Source: Candidatus Dormiibacterota bacterium
Lineage (GTDB): Bacteria > Chloroflexota > Dormibacteria > Aeolococcales > Bog-877
Assembly (NCBI GenBank): GCA_027306885.1
Contig: DAHUYV010000041.1
Span: 1-54,328 of the forward strand
Direction: 5' to 3'
DNA: 54,328 nucleotides
The position numbers and the translations under genes are program-made. Shown here one piece after another: positions 7,915 to 16,557 of the stretch. Numbering within the stretch: the stretch's first letter is position 1; each line of letters begins with the position of its first letter. The notes under the pieces are model-generated. The model worked only from the letters and a program-made list of their open reading frames with translations, did no database searches and was not told the origin of the DNA.

Positions 7915-8553
7915 ATGGACACCCTCGCGGTCCGGGTGCTGCTCTTCTCCACCCTGCGCCAGCAGGCGCACGTCGCCGAGCTGGAACTGCAGGTCGCGCC
8001 CGGGGGGACGATCTCCGCCTGCTGGGACGAGCTCTGCCGGCTCCACCCCACCCTCGCGCCCCAGCGAGGCTCGGTGCGCCCAGCGCTCAACCGGGAGTAC
8101 TCGGGCTGGGACCAGGTGGTCGCCTCGGGCGACGAGCTCGCCTTCCTTCCCCCGGTCTCGGGCGGCGCACCCCTGGCCCGGGTGCGAGTGGGGCCGGAGG
8201 AGATCGACGTGGCGGCGATGCAGGCCGAGGTCGGGCTGCGGGGGATGGGCGCGGTGGCCACCTTCGTCGGGGTGGTGCGCGACCCCGATGAGGGCCGCCC
8301 GGTGAGCCACCTCACCTACGAGGCCTACCCGGAGATGGCGGAGGCAGAGCTGGCGCGGATCGCCGATGAGGCCCTGCGCCAGGAGGGGGTGGGAGAGGTG
8401 CTGGTGCACCACCGCACCGGCCGGGTGGAGCGAGGGGTGGCCTCCGTGGCGGTCGTGGTGAGCGCCTCCCATCGGCACCAGGCGCTCTCCGCCTGCACCC
8501 GGGTGATCGACGATCTGAAGGAGCGTGCACCGATATGGAAGGTGGCCGACTGA
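7915..8553 (+). CDS. MoaD-MoaE fusion, molybdopterin synthase
   Basis: Two domains are joined. Residues 1-84 form a ubiquitin-like MoaD domain ending in PPVSGG (GG at 83-84). From about residue 85 a MoaE domain follows with GAVATFVGVVRD, LTYEAYPEMAE, VHHRTGRVERG and the C-terminal KERAPIWK containing the catalytic lysines. Molybdopterin synthase inserts two sulfurs into precursor Z; normally MoaD's free C-terminal GG is thiocarboxylated, so a fusion must be cleaved after GG or work differently. Similar fusions are known (mycobacterial MoaX). Molybdoenzyme candidates in the window are the sulfite-oxidase-fold protein at 4061 and the MOSC protein. Confidence 0.92.
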   Translation: MDTLAVRVLLFSTLRQQAHVAELELQVAPGGTISACWDELCRLHPTLAPQRGSVRPALNREYSGWDQVVASGDELAFLPPVSGGAPLARVRVGPEEIDVAAMQAEVGLRGMGAVATFVGVVRDPDEGRPVSHLTYEAYPEMAEAELARIADEALRQEGVGEVLVHHRTGRVERGVASVAVVVSASHRHQALSACTRVIDDLKERAPIWKVAD

Positions 8554-8567
8554 TCTCGCGGCACTGG

Positions 8568-8573
8568 TAGACT
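8568..8573 (+). promoter_or_regulatory. -10 box TAGACT, leaderless start
   Basis: TAGACT ends 8 bases before the GTG at 8582 and supports that start over earlier in-frame codons that overlap the preceding gene. Confidence 0.5.
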
Positions 8574-8581
8574 CGGAGGCC

Positions 8582-9445
8582 GTGGCCACCACCGAAGCCC
8601 TGAGGGAAGGGGCCCTTGCGTCCCGTCCCCGGGCCCCCCAGTCGGGCCCGGTGGCCCGGCACCTGGAGCTGCTCTGGGAACTGGTCCGAAGGGACGTGCG
8701 CGCCCGCTATCGAGGCTCGGTGCTGGGGATCGGCTGGACGCTGCTCAACCCGCTGGTCTTCATGCTGGTCTACGCCCTGGTCTTCGGCTCTCTGCTCAAG
8801 GTGCAGGGCCCCAGCGGCAAGTCCTACCTCGTCTTCCTGCTCTGTGGGCTCTTGGCCTGGACCTTCTTCCAGCAGGCGCTGGTGATGGCCGCCAGCAGCA
8901 TCATCGCCAACGCCGGGGTGGTCCGCAAGGTGGCCTTCCCCTGGATGCTGCTGACCGTCTCCACGGTGATCGCGGCGTTGGTCAACTTCCTCATCAGCCT
9001 GGTGTTGCTGGTGCCCTTCCTCATCGTCAGCAAGTCGCCGGTTGGGCTGCCCCTTCTGGCCCTCCCCGGTCTGGTGCTGGTGACCTTCGGCCTCTCCCTG
9101 GGCCTGGGATTGATGCTGGCCGCCGGCAGCGTCTACTTCCGCGACCTGCAGTACATCATCAACCTGGCCACCATGGTTTGGTTCTACCTCACCCCGGTGA
9201 TCTGGCCGCTGACCCGCTACCAGGGGTTCTTCGGACACGGCAAGCTGGGGCTCCTCGCCCACGTTGTGATCTACGCCAACCCCATGACCTGGGTGGTGAT
9301 CTCCTTCCAGGACATCTTCGTCTTCAACCGCTGGCCCCAGCACTGGCACGGCCTCATCTACATCACGCTCCTGGCGGCCGGCCTCATCTGGATGGGGGTG
9401 CGGGTGTTCCGGCGGCTGCGCCGGCGCTTCGCCGAGGAGATCTGA
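8582..9445 (+). CDS. Polysaccharide ABC exporter permease (Wzm/TagG type)
   Basis: The 287-residue membrane protein has about six membrane segments. The typical N-terminal RRDVRARYRGSVLGIGW is followed by LNPLVFMLVYALVFG, and the late YLTPVIWP motif is characteristic of ABC-2 permeases for O-antigen or teichoic acid export. Its stop overlaps the ATPase start by one base (TGATG). With the following Wzt-like ATPase and glycosyltransferase it forms a surface-glycan export unit. An upstream in-frame start at 8525 lies inside moaD-moaE; the GTG was preferred because of the -10 box. Confidence 0.92.
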   Translation: MATTEALREGALASRPRAPQSGPVARHLELLWELVRRDVRARYRGSVLGIGWTLLNPLVFMLVYALVFGSLLKVQGPSGKSYLVFLLCGLLAWTFFQQALVMAASSIIANAGVVRKVAFPWMLLTVSTVIAALVNFLISLVLLVPFLIVSKSPVGLPLLALPGLVLVTFGLSLGLGLMLAAGSVYFRDLQYIINLATMVWFYLTPVIWPLTRYQGFFGHGKLGLLAHVVIYANPMTWVVISFQDIFVFNRWPQHWHGLIYITLLAAGLIWMGVRVFRRLRRRFAEEI

Positions 9446-10671
9446 TGGCCGAGGCCCCCATCCAGGTCCAGAAGCTCAGCAAGCGCTTCCGCATCTATCA
9501 CCAGCGCAGTGAGACGCTGAAGCAGGCCCTGGTCGACCGGCGCCGCTCCCGCTACGAGGAGTTCTGGGCGGTGAAGGATGCCGACTTCCAGGTGACGGAG
9601 GGGGAGACCTTCGGCATCATCGGGGCCAACGGCTCGGGCAAGTCGACCCTGCTCAAGTGCATCGCCGGGATCCTGGTCCCCGATCGCGGCCGGGTGGCGG
9701 TCCGGGGCCGGCTGGCATCCCTGCTGGAGGTGGGCGCCGGCTTCCATCCCGACTACAGCGGGCGGGAGAACATCTTCCTCAACGGGGCGATCCTGGGGCT
9801 GCCGCGGCGCTACATCAACTCCGTTCTCGATGAGATCGTGGCCTTCGCCGAGCTGGAGCAGTTCATCGACAACCCGGTGCGCAACTACAGCTCGGGGATG
9901 TACACCCGACTCGGGTTCTCCATCGCCATCCACATGGATCCCGACATCCTCCTCATCGACGAGGTGCTGGCGGTGGGCGACGAGGCCTTCCAGCGGCGCT
10001 GCATGGACCACATCGAGGAGATGCGCCGCGAGGGCCGCACCCTGATCTTCGTGTCCCACGCCGCGGACACCGTGCGCAAGCTCTGCCACCGCTGCCTCTG
10101 GTTGGAGGCGGGAGCGGAGCGGATGCTGGGGCCGACCGACGCCGTGGTCGACGGGTACATCGAGGAGGTCAACCGGCGGGAGATGGCGGCACTGCAGCAG
10201 GCGGCCGAGGCCACCTCGGGCCCGGGTTGGATGGGGGTGCGCATCACCTCGCTCCGGGTTCTCGGGCCGGACGGCCAGGAGGGGCTGACCGGGACCGGTG
10301 AGCCGCTGCTGGTGCGGATCGGGTACGAGGCCCCGGCGGGCGGCCTGAACCGGGTGCGCTTTCGGGTCTCCTTCCACCCCGCCGACGGGCCGGAGCTGGT
10401 CAGCGTCCAGACCGACGACCGGGAGCTGGGTGAGCGCTCCCTGCCGGGGTCCGGGGAGGTCGCCCTCACCATCCCTGAGCTTCCCTTCCTGGACGGCGTG
10501 TACGGGACCAAGGTGGAGATCGAGGACATCGCCAGTGGCCGACCCTACGTCTCCCTCGACCGGCCCCAGAGCTTCCGCGTCCACGGCCCCGGGCGACGGG
10601 AGCAGGGGATGGCCCTGGTGGGCCACCGATGGGAGCTGCCGGTATCCGACCCCAGCGCGGTCTCGGCCTGA
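9445..10671 (+). CDS. Polysaccharide ABC exporter ATPase, Wzt-like with C-terminal glycan-binding domain
   Basis: The 408-residue protein has an ATPase domain (Walker A GANGSGKST near residue 62, the signature YSSGMYTRLGF, Walker B ILLIDEVLAVGDE, and an SHAAD switch). After about residue 250 comes a beta-rich C-terminal domain of some 150 residues. Wzt proteins use this extra domain to recognise the finished glycan before export, so the exporter probably carries a specific capped polysaccharide. It is coupled to the permease upstream and overlaps the glycosyltransferase downstream. Confidence 0.92.
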   Translation: MAEAPIQVQKLSKRFRIYHQRSETLKQALVDRRRSRYEEFWAVKDADFQVTEGETFGIIGANGSGKSTLLKCIAGILVPDRGRVAVRGRLASLLEVGAGFHPDYSGRENIFLNGAILGLPRRYINSVLDEIVAFAELEQFIDNPVRNYSSGMYTRLGFSIAIHMDPDILLIDEVLAVGDEAFQRRCMDHIEEMRREGRTLIFVSHAADTVRKLCHRCLWLEAGAERMLGPTDAVVDGYIEEVNRREMAALQQAAEATSGPGWMGVRITSLRVLGPDGQEGLTGTGEPLLVRIGYEAPAGGLNRVRFRVSFHPADGPELVSVQTDDRELGERSLPGSGEVALTIPELPFLDGVYGTKVEIEDIASGRPYVSLDRPQSFRVHGPGRREQGMALVGHRWELPVSDPSAVSA

Positions 10672-11903
10672 CGGGGGCCGAGGTCACCGACGCCCCGGAT
10701 CCGGTCGCCTCGGTCAGCGCGATCGTCATCACCTATCGGCCCGACCTTCGGATGCTGGAGCGTTGCCTCACCTCCCTCGTCACCTCCCGACCCCGGCCCC
10801 TCGAGGTCGTCCTCGTGGACAACTCCCCGGAGAGCGAGGAGGTGGAGCGGCTGGCCCGGGCGGCGCTGGCCGGGGAAGGAGCGCCGGAGCTGGTCTTCCT
10901 GGCGCAGGGACGCAACCTCGGGTACGCCGCCGCCACCAACGCGGGGGTCTCGGCCAGCTCCGGTGACCTGGTGCTCCTCCTCAACCCCGACGCCACCCTT
11001 GGCGAGGGCGCCCTCGGCTTAATGGTGGCCGCGGCGGCGGCCAACCCTGAGGCCCTGGGCTTCGCGCCCAAGATCCTGCTCACCTCGCCGGCGTACGCCA
11101 TCGACTCGGTGGGGATGGCGCTCGGGGAGGGAGCCGAGGGCACCCAGCGCGGCCTGGGCCAGGTCGACGCCGGCCAGTACGACCGCCCGGAGCGGGTGGC
11201 CGGGCTCTGCTTCGCCGGGGCGCTCATCCGTCGTCCGGGGTTCTTTGGGGCCAGGGTCGGGCCGCTGGACGAGCGCTACTTCATGTTCTACGAGGACGTG
11301 GACTGGTCGCTGCGGGCGACGGTGCTCGGGGAGTTCTTCCTCACCGTCCCCGCGGCCGTGGTGGTCCACTTTCACTCGGCCAGCACCCGGAGCCTTGGGC
11401 AGGGCTTCAAGATTCGCCTCATCCAGCGCAACCTGATCTGGACGGCGATCAAGAACCTGGAGCTGGAGCCCGCCCTCAGGGTCCTCATCCGGCGCAGCCT
11501 GGCCAACCTCCGGTGGGCCGCTCGCGGCCGGCACCCGGGCGCCTCCATCCGAGCCGTGCTCGAAGCGTGGGCCGGGCTCCCGGAGATGCTCTCAGCCCGG
11601 CGCGAGCTGCAGCGCCGGCGGCGCCGACGCGACCGGGAGGTGCTGGGGCTGGAGGGGCAGGCGAGCTTCTTCGACGTCGACCGGTACGAGCCCGACCTCA
11701 GCGCCGCCGCTCTGGTGGCGGTGATCGGTCGCCTGTACGCGCTCCGGCCCTCGCCGGAGCTGCAGGGGTTGCTGCTGCGACTTCAGAGCGCCGAGAACAC
11801 CGGTCTGGGCCGGGACCGCCGCCTTCTGGCCGCCATGGTGCGGGAGAGCGGCATCGTCCTCGGTCCGGGTCTGACCTGGATGGTGGCGGAACTCGAGCGC
11901 TGA
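10629..11903 (+). CDS. GT2 family glycosyltransferase (rhamnosyltransferase-like)
   Basis: The 424-residue protein has an N-terminal GT-A fold: SAIVITYRP, VLVDNSPES, NLGYAAATNAGV, LLLNPDATL (the DxD-like metal site) and a later MFYEDVDWSLR. This pattern matches the dTDP-rhamnosyl/galactofuranosyl transferases of cell-surface glycans. The last ~150 residues are helical and basic (an RRRRRRD stretch), perhaps binding the membrane face. The only visible ATG is at 10629, giving a 43-base overlap with the ATPase gene; no later ATG, GTG or TTG precedes the conserved strand. Confidence 0.88.
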   Translation: MGAAGIRPQRGLGLTGAEVTDAPDPVASVSAIVITYRPDLRMLERCLTSLVTSRPRPLEVVLVDNSPESEEVERLARAALAGEGAPELVFLAQGRNLGYAAATNAGVSASSGDLVLLLNPDATLGEGALGLMVAAAAANPEALGFAPKILLTSPAYAIDSVGMALGEGAEGTQRGLGQVDAGQYDRPERVAGLCFAGALIRRPGFFGARVGPLDERYFMFYEDVDWSLRATVLGEFFLTVPAAVVVHFHSASTRSLGQGFKIRLIQRNLIWTAIKNLELEPALRVLIRRSLANLRWAARGRHPGASIRAVLEAWAGLPEMLSARRELQRRRRRRDREVLGLEGQASFFDVDRYEPDLSAAALVAVIGRLYALRPSPELQGLLLRLQSAENTGLGRDRRLLAAMVRESGIVLGPGLTWMVAELER

Positions 11904-11945
11904 GGCGGGCGCGGGCCGGGTCGGGGTGGGGCCAACCGGCTCGGA

Positions 11946-12416
11946 TCAGGCGTTGAGGCCCTGGGTTGGCCCGGCGGCGAAGGTCAGGTTGTGGTTGACC
12001 AGGTAGTTCCAGATGGCCGCCAGCCCGATCCCGACCAGGAGGGCCAGGAGGTAGAAGACGTGGAGCAGATCGGCCCCAGCCAGCAGGGCAGCCTCCTGAA
12101 TCCCCATGCCCACGAGGGACACCCCCTCGAAGGTGACCGCCCGGCGCAGCTTCCGGCCATCCCGGCGGTCCCTCCAGGTGACGAGGGAGTTGACGGTGAA
12201 GGTGACGGCGATGGCGGTCTGGATGGCGATCGCCGAGGCCAGCCAGAGGGGCAGGAACAGGACGTGGTGGTAGAGGAGGGCGGTGCCGCCCAGGGTGGTC
12301 GCGGCCCCCAGGACGCCGGCGAATCCAAACGACGCCACCCGCCGTCCGTGCTCGCGGACCACCGAGCCGGCCGTGGTACTGGGAAGCTGCTCCCAGGCCG
12401 ACGATAGCCTTCCCAC
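11946..12416 (-). CDS. GtrA family membrane protein
   Basis: The 156-residue protein has four membrane helices with the GtrA pattern: FGFAGVLGAATTLGGTALLYH, a TFTVNSLVTWRDRR segment, and a last helix containing NYLVNHNLTF. GtrA proteins are thought to flip or hand over lipid-linked sugars for cell-envelope glycans, fitting the neighbouring convergent glycan genes. The longer in-frame reading begins at 13016, but the GTG at 12416 is favoured: a TAACCT box ends 8 bases before it and the resulting length matches the family. Confidence 0.85.
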   Translation of the reverse strand: MGRLSSAWEQLPSTTAGSVVREHGRRVASFGFAGVLGAATTLGGTALLYHHVLFLPLWLASAIAIQTAIAVTFTVNSLVTWRDRRDGRKLRRAVTFEGVSLVGMGIQEAALLAGADLLHVFYLLALLVGIGLAAIWNYLVNHNLTFAAGPTQGLNA

Positions 12417-12424
12417 TTCCTCTG

Positions 12425-12430
12425 AGGTTA
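12425..12430 (-). promoter_or_regulatory. -10 box TAACCT, leaderless start
   Basis: On the minus strand TAACCT ends 8 bases before the GTG at 12416. Confidence 0.5.
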
Positions 12431-12894
12431 CCAGAGGGGTCCTCCCCAACCGGGCCGTGACCTCACGGCCCGGTCGCGAACAGCGGGACGCCGATGCCGG
12501 CCGGCCGCGGTGCCGGTGACGGCGTCGACCGTCTCCGTACTGCTCGGTGTGGTGGCCTCGCGGTGCGCGCTGGCCGAGACCCACCAAGGTGGCCTCGACA
12601 GTGTCGGCCAGGGGCCCCTGCGCCTGCTGATCATCGGAGGTGTGGGAGGCGGGGCCCTGTGGGCGCCGCCTTGGAGCAGCCCGCCGCACCTCCAGCGGGA
12701 TCGCATCCGGCCAGCAGGCCTCGGCCCCACCCGAGTTGGAGGCCGCCTTCCACCCACCCGGCCAGATCCCCGCCTCGACCGGTTCCCGGCCGAGCTGAGA
12801 GGGCCAACTCAGGCGGGGCTCAGGGCGGTGCCATACGGTAGATTGCAGAGGCTGGGCTGCGGCCCGGCGCCCCCGTGCTCCATTCGAGGTTGAG
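12431..12894 (+). other. Intergenic region between divergent gtrA and HtrA genes
   Basis: Reading frames here are open on several frames only because of high GC and have no recognisable protein pattern. Near the right end is a TAGATT at 12839-12844 that could be the -10 of the HtrA gene, leaving a leader of about 43 bases with GAGG before the ATG. I see nothing else. Confidence 0.4.
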
Positions 12895-13959
12895 ATGCTG
12901 AGGTTGTCACGCGCGGCGCGGTTGGCGCTGCCGGTCCTGGCGCTGGCGGTGGCCGGATGCGCGGGCTCTGTCCCCCAGGGCAGTCCCCCCAAGGTCGCCA
13001 AGATACCCAGCACCAAGCTCTCGCCCGACGCGCTCTCGCAGGCTCTTCTGGCGCTCCAGGCCGACTATGTGAACCTCTACAAGGAGGTGGCTCCCTCGGT
13101 GGTGCAGATCTCCACCTCACAGGATCTGGGCTCGGGGATCATCTTCAACACCGAGGGCGACATCGTCACCAACAACCACGTCGCCAACGGCCAGAAGAGC
13201 TTCACGGTCACCCTGTCCAACGGCAAGACCTACACCGGCACCCTGGTCAACACCTTCGCCGGTGATGACCTGGCGGTGATCCGCATCAGCGCCCCCGGGC
13301 TTCACCCCGCCACCTTCGCCGACTCCTCCCAGCTGCAGGTGGGGGACATCGTGATGGCGATCGGCAATCCCCTCGGCTACCAGAGCTCGGCCACCGATGG
13401 GATCGTGTCCGCGGTGGGCCGGACGGTCAGCGAGCCCAACGGGGTCACCCTCCCGGACGTGATCCAGACCTCGGCGCCGATCAACCCCGGCAACAGTGGC
13501 GGCGCCCTGGTGGACCTGCAGGGTCAGGTGGTCGGCATTCCCACCCTGGCGGCGCTGGACCCCCAGCTGGGAAGCTCCCAGGCTCCCGGGATCGGGTTCG
13601 CCATCCCCAGAAACGTGGTCACCAAGATCGCCGGCCAGATCGTTAAGTACGGCAAGGTGGTGAGCTCGGGCCGGGCCTTCATCGGGGTGGATGTGGAGCA
13701 GGTGACCAACAGCCAGGGCCAGCCCGCCGGGGTGCTGGTGGTGAAGGTGACCAGGACCGCCGCCAGCCAGGCGGGACTGAAGGCCCAGGACGTGATCACC
13801 TCGATCAACGGCACGGCCACGCCCTCGGTCCAGGACCTGACCGACGCCCTCGCCGCCCTCAACCCCGGCCAGACCGTGAAGCTGGCGGTGACCGAGCCCA
13901 ACGGGACCAAGATCACCGTCTCCCTGAGCCTGGGCGAGTTGCCCGCCGGGAGTGGCTGA
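12895..13959 (+). CDS. HtrA/DegP-type serine protease, lipoprotein, with PDZ domain
   Basis: The 354-residue protein begins with a lipoprotein signal peptide ending at AVAGC (lipid cysteine at residue 22), so it should be membrane-anchored outside the cytoplasm. The trypsin-like domain has all three catalytic residues: H95 in TNNHV, D125 in DDLAV and S201 in PGNSGGALV. A single PDZ domain follows (about 255-345, with the AGLKAQDVITSINGT loop). It likely degrades or refolds damaged envelope proteins. The intact triad contrasts with the triad-less relative at 16547. Confidence 0.93.
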   Translation: MLRLSRAARLALPVLALAVAGCAGSVPQGSPPKVAKIPSTKLSPDALSQALLALQADYVNLYKEVAPSVVQISTSQDLGSGIIFNTEGDIVTNNHVANGQKSFTVTLSNGKTYTGTLVNTFAGDDLAVIRISAPGLHPATFADSSQLQVGDIVMAIGNPLGYQSSATDGIVSAVGRTVSEPNGVTLPDVIQTSAPINPGNSGGALVDLQGQVVGIPTLAALDPQLGSSQAPGIGFAIPRNVVTKIAGQIVKYGKVVSSGRAFIGVDVEQVTNSQGQPAGVLVVKVTRTAASQAGLKAQDVITSINGTATPSVQDLTDALAALNPGQTVKLAVTEPNGTKITVSLSLGELPAGSG

Positions 13960-13985
13960 GCCCGAACCGGAACGAAGAGCGCGAC

Positions 13986-14005
13986 CCCGCTCCCGGCTGA
14001 GCGGG
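13986..14005 (+). terminator. Possible hairpin terminator
   Basis: CCCGCTC pairs with GAGCGGG across a 6-base loop, 27 bases after the protease stop. No T-run follows. Confidence 0.3.
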
Positions 14006-14028
14006 CCACCGGCCCCTGGAGGTGAACC

Positions 14029-14379
14029 ATGGACAAGACCCCCGACCTGGAGTCCGCCGGCGAGCAGCAGGTGGCTTGGATCATGACCCCGTATCAGGCA
14101 CCGGTCCTGGACCGGGATGGGAACACCTTCGGGACCACGGCGGCCCTGTTGGGGGATGAGGCGGAGGACATCTTCCACGGGCTGGCGGTGAAGCCCCACA
14201 CGGGTGGCAAGCTGGTCGAGCTGGCGTCCGCCAACGTGGTCCGGATCACCACCCTCGCGGTGCACACCGACCTCAGCGCCGAGGCCGCGGCGGGGCTCCC
14301 GCTGTACCGGGAGGAACGCTGGTACCACCTGGGCCGGGGCGGCCTCTTCCGCAAGCGGCCGGAGTGGCGCGACGGGTGA
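14029..14379 (+). CDS. PRC-barrel-like small protein
   Basis: The 116-residue protein is preceded by GGAGGTGAACC before its ATG. The central part (VLDRDGNTFGTTAALLGDE, then EDIFHGLAVK, a strand at KLVELASANVVRIT and VHTDLS) fits a PRC-barrel or DUF2171-type fold, which often serves as a stress-related or assembly module. No catalytic motif is visible. It follows the HtrA protease and could be part of the same stress response, but that is only proximity. Confidence 0.55.
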   Translation: MDKTPDLESAGEQQVAWIMTPYQAPVLDRDGNTFGTTAALLGDEAEDIFHGLAVKPHTGGKLVELASANVVRITTLAVHTDLSAEAAAGLPLYREERWYHLGRGGLFRKRPEWRDG

Positions 14380-14578
14380 CCGGAGGCAGGCACCCGCGCC
14401 CTGCGGGGCTCCCGGGATCGGCCAGGGTGGCGGACCTGCCGACCTCCAAGCGATCCCTGCCCCACCTCCCCATCCCGCCCCGCGGTAGGCGCGGATCCGC
14501 CGGGCCCCAGCCCTGGCGCTAGCTTTCGGCTCCGGGACCAAGTTGGGCCCGCCCATGCGCGACCCGCCGACGAGGCGG

Positions 14579-14584
14579 TACCTT
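14579..14584 (+). promoter_or_regulatory. -10-like box TACCTT
   Basis: TACCTT at 14579 would give a leader of nearly 40 bases ending in the strong AGGAGGGA at 14621-14628 before the malic enzyme ATG. Confidence 0.35.
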
Positions 14585-14629
14585 GCATCCTTGCGCCCGC
14601 TCTCGGGGCGCCAGGAGCCCAGGAGGGAA

Positions 14630-16069
14630 ATGATGCTGGACAGGCCGATGCCCGGAGCCCAGGTAGCCTTTCCCACCGAGGCCGGGCAGGCCCCTCCCGG
14701 GGCGTCTCCGTACCGGATCCAGCGCACCATGCGGCTGCGCAACCAGAACCGTCCGGGAGTGCTGGGGGAGGTGGCCACCGCCATCGGCGCCGCCGGCGGC
14801 AACATCGGCGACATCCGCACGGTGGAGCGGGGCTCCCGGCACAAGGTGCGGGATATCGATGTCAGCACCACCGACCTGGCGATGCTGGAGGCGGTGCTGA
14901 CATCGGTTCGGGAGCTGCCCCACACCGAGTTGCTCGACGTCCGGGACGAGGTGCTCCGGGTCCACCTCGGGGGCAAGCTTCGGGTCAGCCCGAGGTATCC
15001 GGTGCGGACGGTGACCGACCTCCGCCACGTGTACACCCCCGGGGTGGCCGAGGTCTGCCGACTGATCGAGTCCGACCCCAGGGTGGCCGATAGGTACACC
15101 GGGATCGCCAACTCGGTGGCGGTGGTCACCGACGGCACCGCCGTGCTGGGGCTGGGCAACATCGGGCCGGTGGCGGGGATGCCGGTGATCGAGGGGAAGT
15201 GCGCCCTCCTGGCCCAGATGGTGGGCATCGACGCCCACCCGCTCCTGGTCGAGCCCGGGCCGTCGGACGAGATCGTGGCGGCGCTGACCCGGGTGGCACC
15301 TTCGTTCGGCGCGATCCAGCTGGAGGATTTCGCCGCGCCCCACTGCTTCGAGATCACCCCGGCGCTCCAGGCGCGGGTCGCGATTCCGGTGATGCACGAC
15401 GACCAGCACGGGACCGCCACCGTGGTCCTGGCGGCGGTGCTGCGGGCGGCGTCGATGACTGGTCGCGAGGCCACGGGGCTCACCGCCGGGGTCGTCGGCC
15501 TGGGGGCCGCGGGCTCGGCGATCGCCCAGCTCCTGATGCACTTCCAGGGCCGCCCGGTGTACGGCACCGGGCGCACCCCCGACTCGATCGAGCGGCTGAA
15601 GGCCGAGGGCGGCATCGCCGTGGAGTTGGATGAGCTTCTCGGCCGCTGTGACCTGGTGATCGCTGCAACGGCCCAGCCTGGCCTGATCCGGCCCGATCAG
15701 GTCCGGCCCGGTCAGATCATCTTCGCCATCTCCAACCCAATCCCAGAGATCGAGCCGGAGCGAGCGATGGAGGCGGGCGCCACCCTGGCGGTGGACGGCT
15801 CGGTGGTCAACAACCTGCTCGGCTTTCCGGGGCTGTTCCGCGGGGTGCTGGACACCAGGGCCAGGCGCTTCACCACCGAGATGTACGTGGCCGCGGCGCT
15901 GGCCATCGCCTCCCGGGCGACCCACGACGAGGTGGTGCCGGACTCCCTCGATCCCGGGGTCCACCGGGAGGTGGCCCGAGCGGTGGTGCGGGCCGCCGTG
16001 GCCGGAGGGGTGGCGCGGGCCGAGCCCTCTCTCGAGTACTTCGAGGACTGGCCGAGCTCGGGGGGCTGA
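14630..16069 (+). CDS. NAD-type malic enzyme with N-terminal ACT domain
   Basis: The 479-residue enzyme converts malate to pyruvate and CO2. An ACT regulatory domain covers about residues 30-100 (MRLRNQNRPGVLGEVATAIG and the GGNIGDIRTVE loop). The malic domain follows: VYTPGVAEVC, GTAVLGLGNIGPVAGMPV, the catalytic-lysine stretch EGKCALL, and metal-site residues in LEDFAAPHCFEI and MHDDQHGTA. The Rossmann domain has GLGAAGSAIAQLL. ACT domains usually bind a small ligand such as an amino acid, so feedback control is likely. The first of two adjacent ATGs was taken because AGGAGGGA precedes it. Confidence 0.93.
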   Translation: MMLDRPMPGAQVAFPTEAGQAPPGASPYRIQRTMRLRNQNRPGVLGEVATAIGAAGGNIGDIRTVERGSRHKVRDIDVSTTDLAMLEAVLTSVRELPHTELLDVRDEVLRVHLGGKLRVSPRYPVRTVTDLRHVYTPGVAEVCRLIESDPRVADRYTGIANSVAVVTDGTAVLGLGNIGPVAGMPVIEGKCALLAQMVGIDAHPLLVEPGPSDEIVAALTRVAPSFGAIQLEDFAAPHCFEITPALQARVAIPVMHDDQHGTATVVLAAVLRAASMTGREATGLTAGVVGLGAAGSAIAQLLMHFQGRPVYGTGRTPDSIERLKAEGGIAVELDELLGRCDLVIAATAQPGLIRPDQVRPGQIIFAISNPIPEIEPERAMEAGATLAVDGSVVNNLLGFPGLFRGVLDTRARRFTTEMYVAAALAIASRATHDEVVPDSLDPGVHREVARAVVRAAVAGGVARAEPSLEYFEDWPSSGG

Positions 16070-16083
16070 GTCTGGCGGGGCCG

Positions 16084-16089
16084 TACGAT
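16084..16089 (+). promoter_or_regulatory. -10 box TACGAT, leaderless start
   Basis: TACGAT ends 6 bases before the GTG at 16096, identical in sequence and spacing to the box at 4049. Confidence 0.5.
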
Positions 16090-16095
16090 GAGCGG

Positions 16096-16557
16096 GTGCT
16101 GATCGAGGCCCTCCCCGAGTCCGAGCTGGACTCGATCCGACCACTGCTCCTCGAGCTGCTCATCTCGGACGCCGGTGATCCGGCCAGCCCCGGGCTGCGA
16201 TCCCGGTTGGATGAGGCGCTGCCGCGAACCAGAGCCACCTTCCGGGGCGAGAACCACGTGTTCGCGGCCCGCGAGCAGGGCCGGGTCCTGGCCTTCTGCT
16301 GGTGCGTTGTCTTTGACCCGGGCACCGGCCTGGAGGGAGAGGTGGCCGAGCTTTACGTCCTTCCCGGGGAACGGGGCCGGGGCCTCGCCGGGCGGCTCCT
16401 CGGGGAGGCAACCCGGCTGTTCGCCGAGCGCCGGGTGACCTTCGCCAGCGTCTGGACCGATCCCGGCAACCAGGTGGCCCTCCGGGCCTATCAGACCGCG
16501 GGCTTCACCCCCACCGAGCAGCTTGTGCTCACCTGGAACCCTCCCGATGGCGGCTGA
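16096..16557 (+). CDS. GNAT family N-acetyltransferase
   Basis: The 153-residue protein has the acetyl-CoA-binding motif A: VAELYVLPGERGRGLAGRLL (about residues 88-107), followed by VWTDPGNQVALRAYQTAGF, the usual motif B. The substrate is unknown. It overlaps the next gene by 11 bases, so the two are probably co-translated. The GTG start follows a -10-like box at leaderless distance. Confidence 0.88.
   Translation: MLIEALPESELDSIRPLLLELLISDAGDPASPGLRSRLDEALPRTRATFRGENHVFAAREQGRVLAFCWCVVFDPGTGLEGEVAELYVLPGERGRGLAGRLLGEATRLFAERRVTFASVWTDPGNQVALRAYQTAGFTPTEQLVLTWNPPDGG

Noticed and set aside
13117-15615. 832-codon open frame on the minus strand
   Set aside because: Antisense to the HtrA, PRC-like and malic enzyme genes, all with clear family motifs; the frame reads as Arg/Gly/Pro-rich low-complexity protein typical of high-GC shadows.
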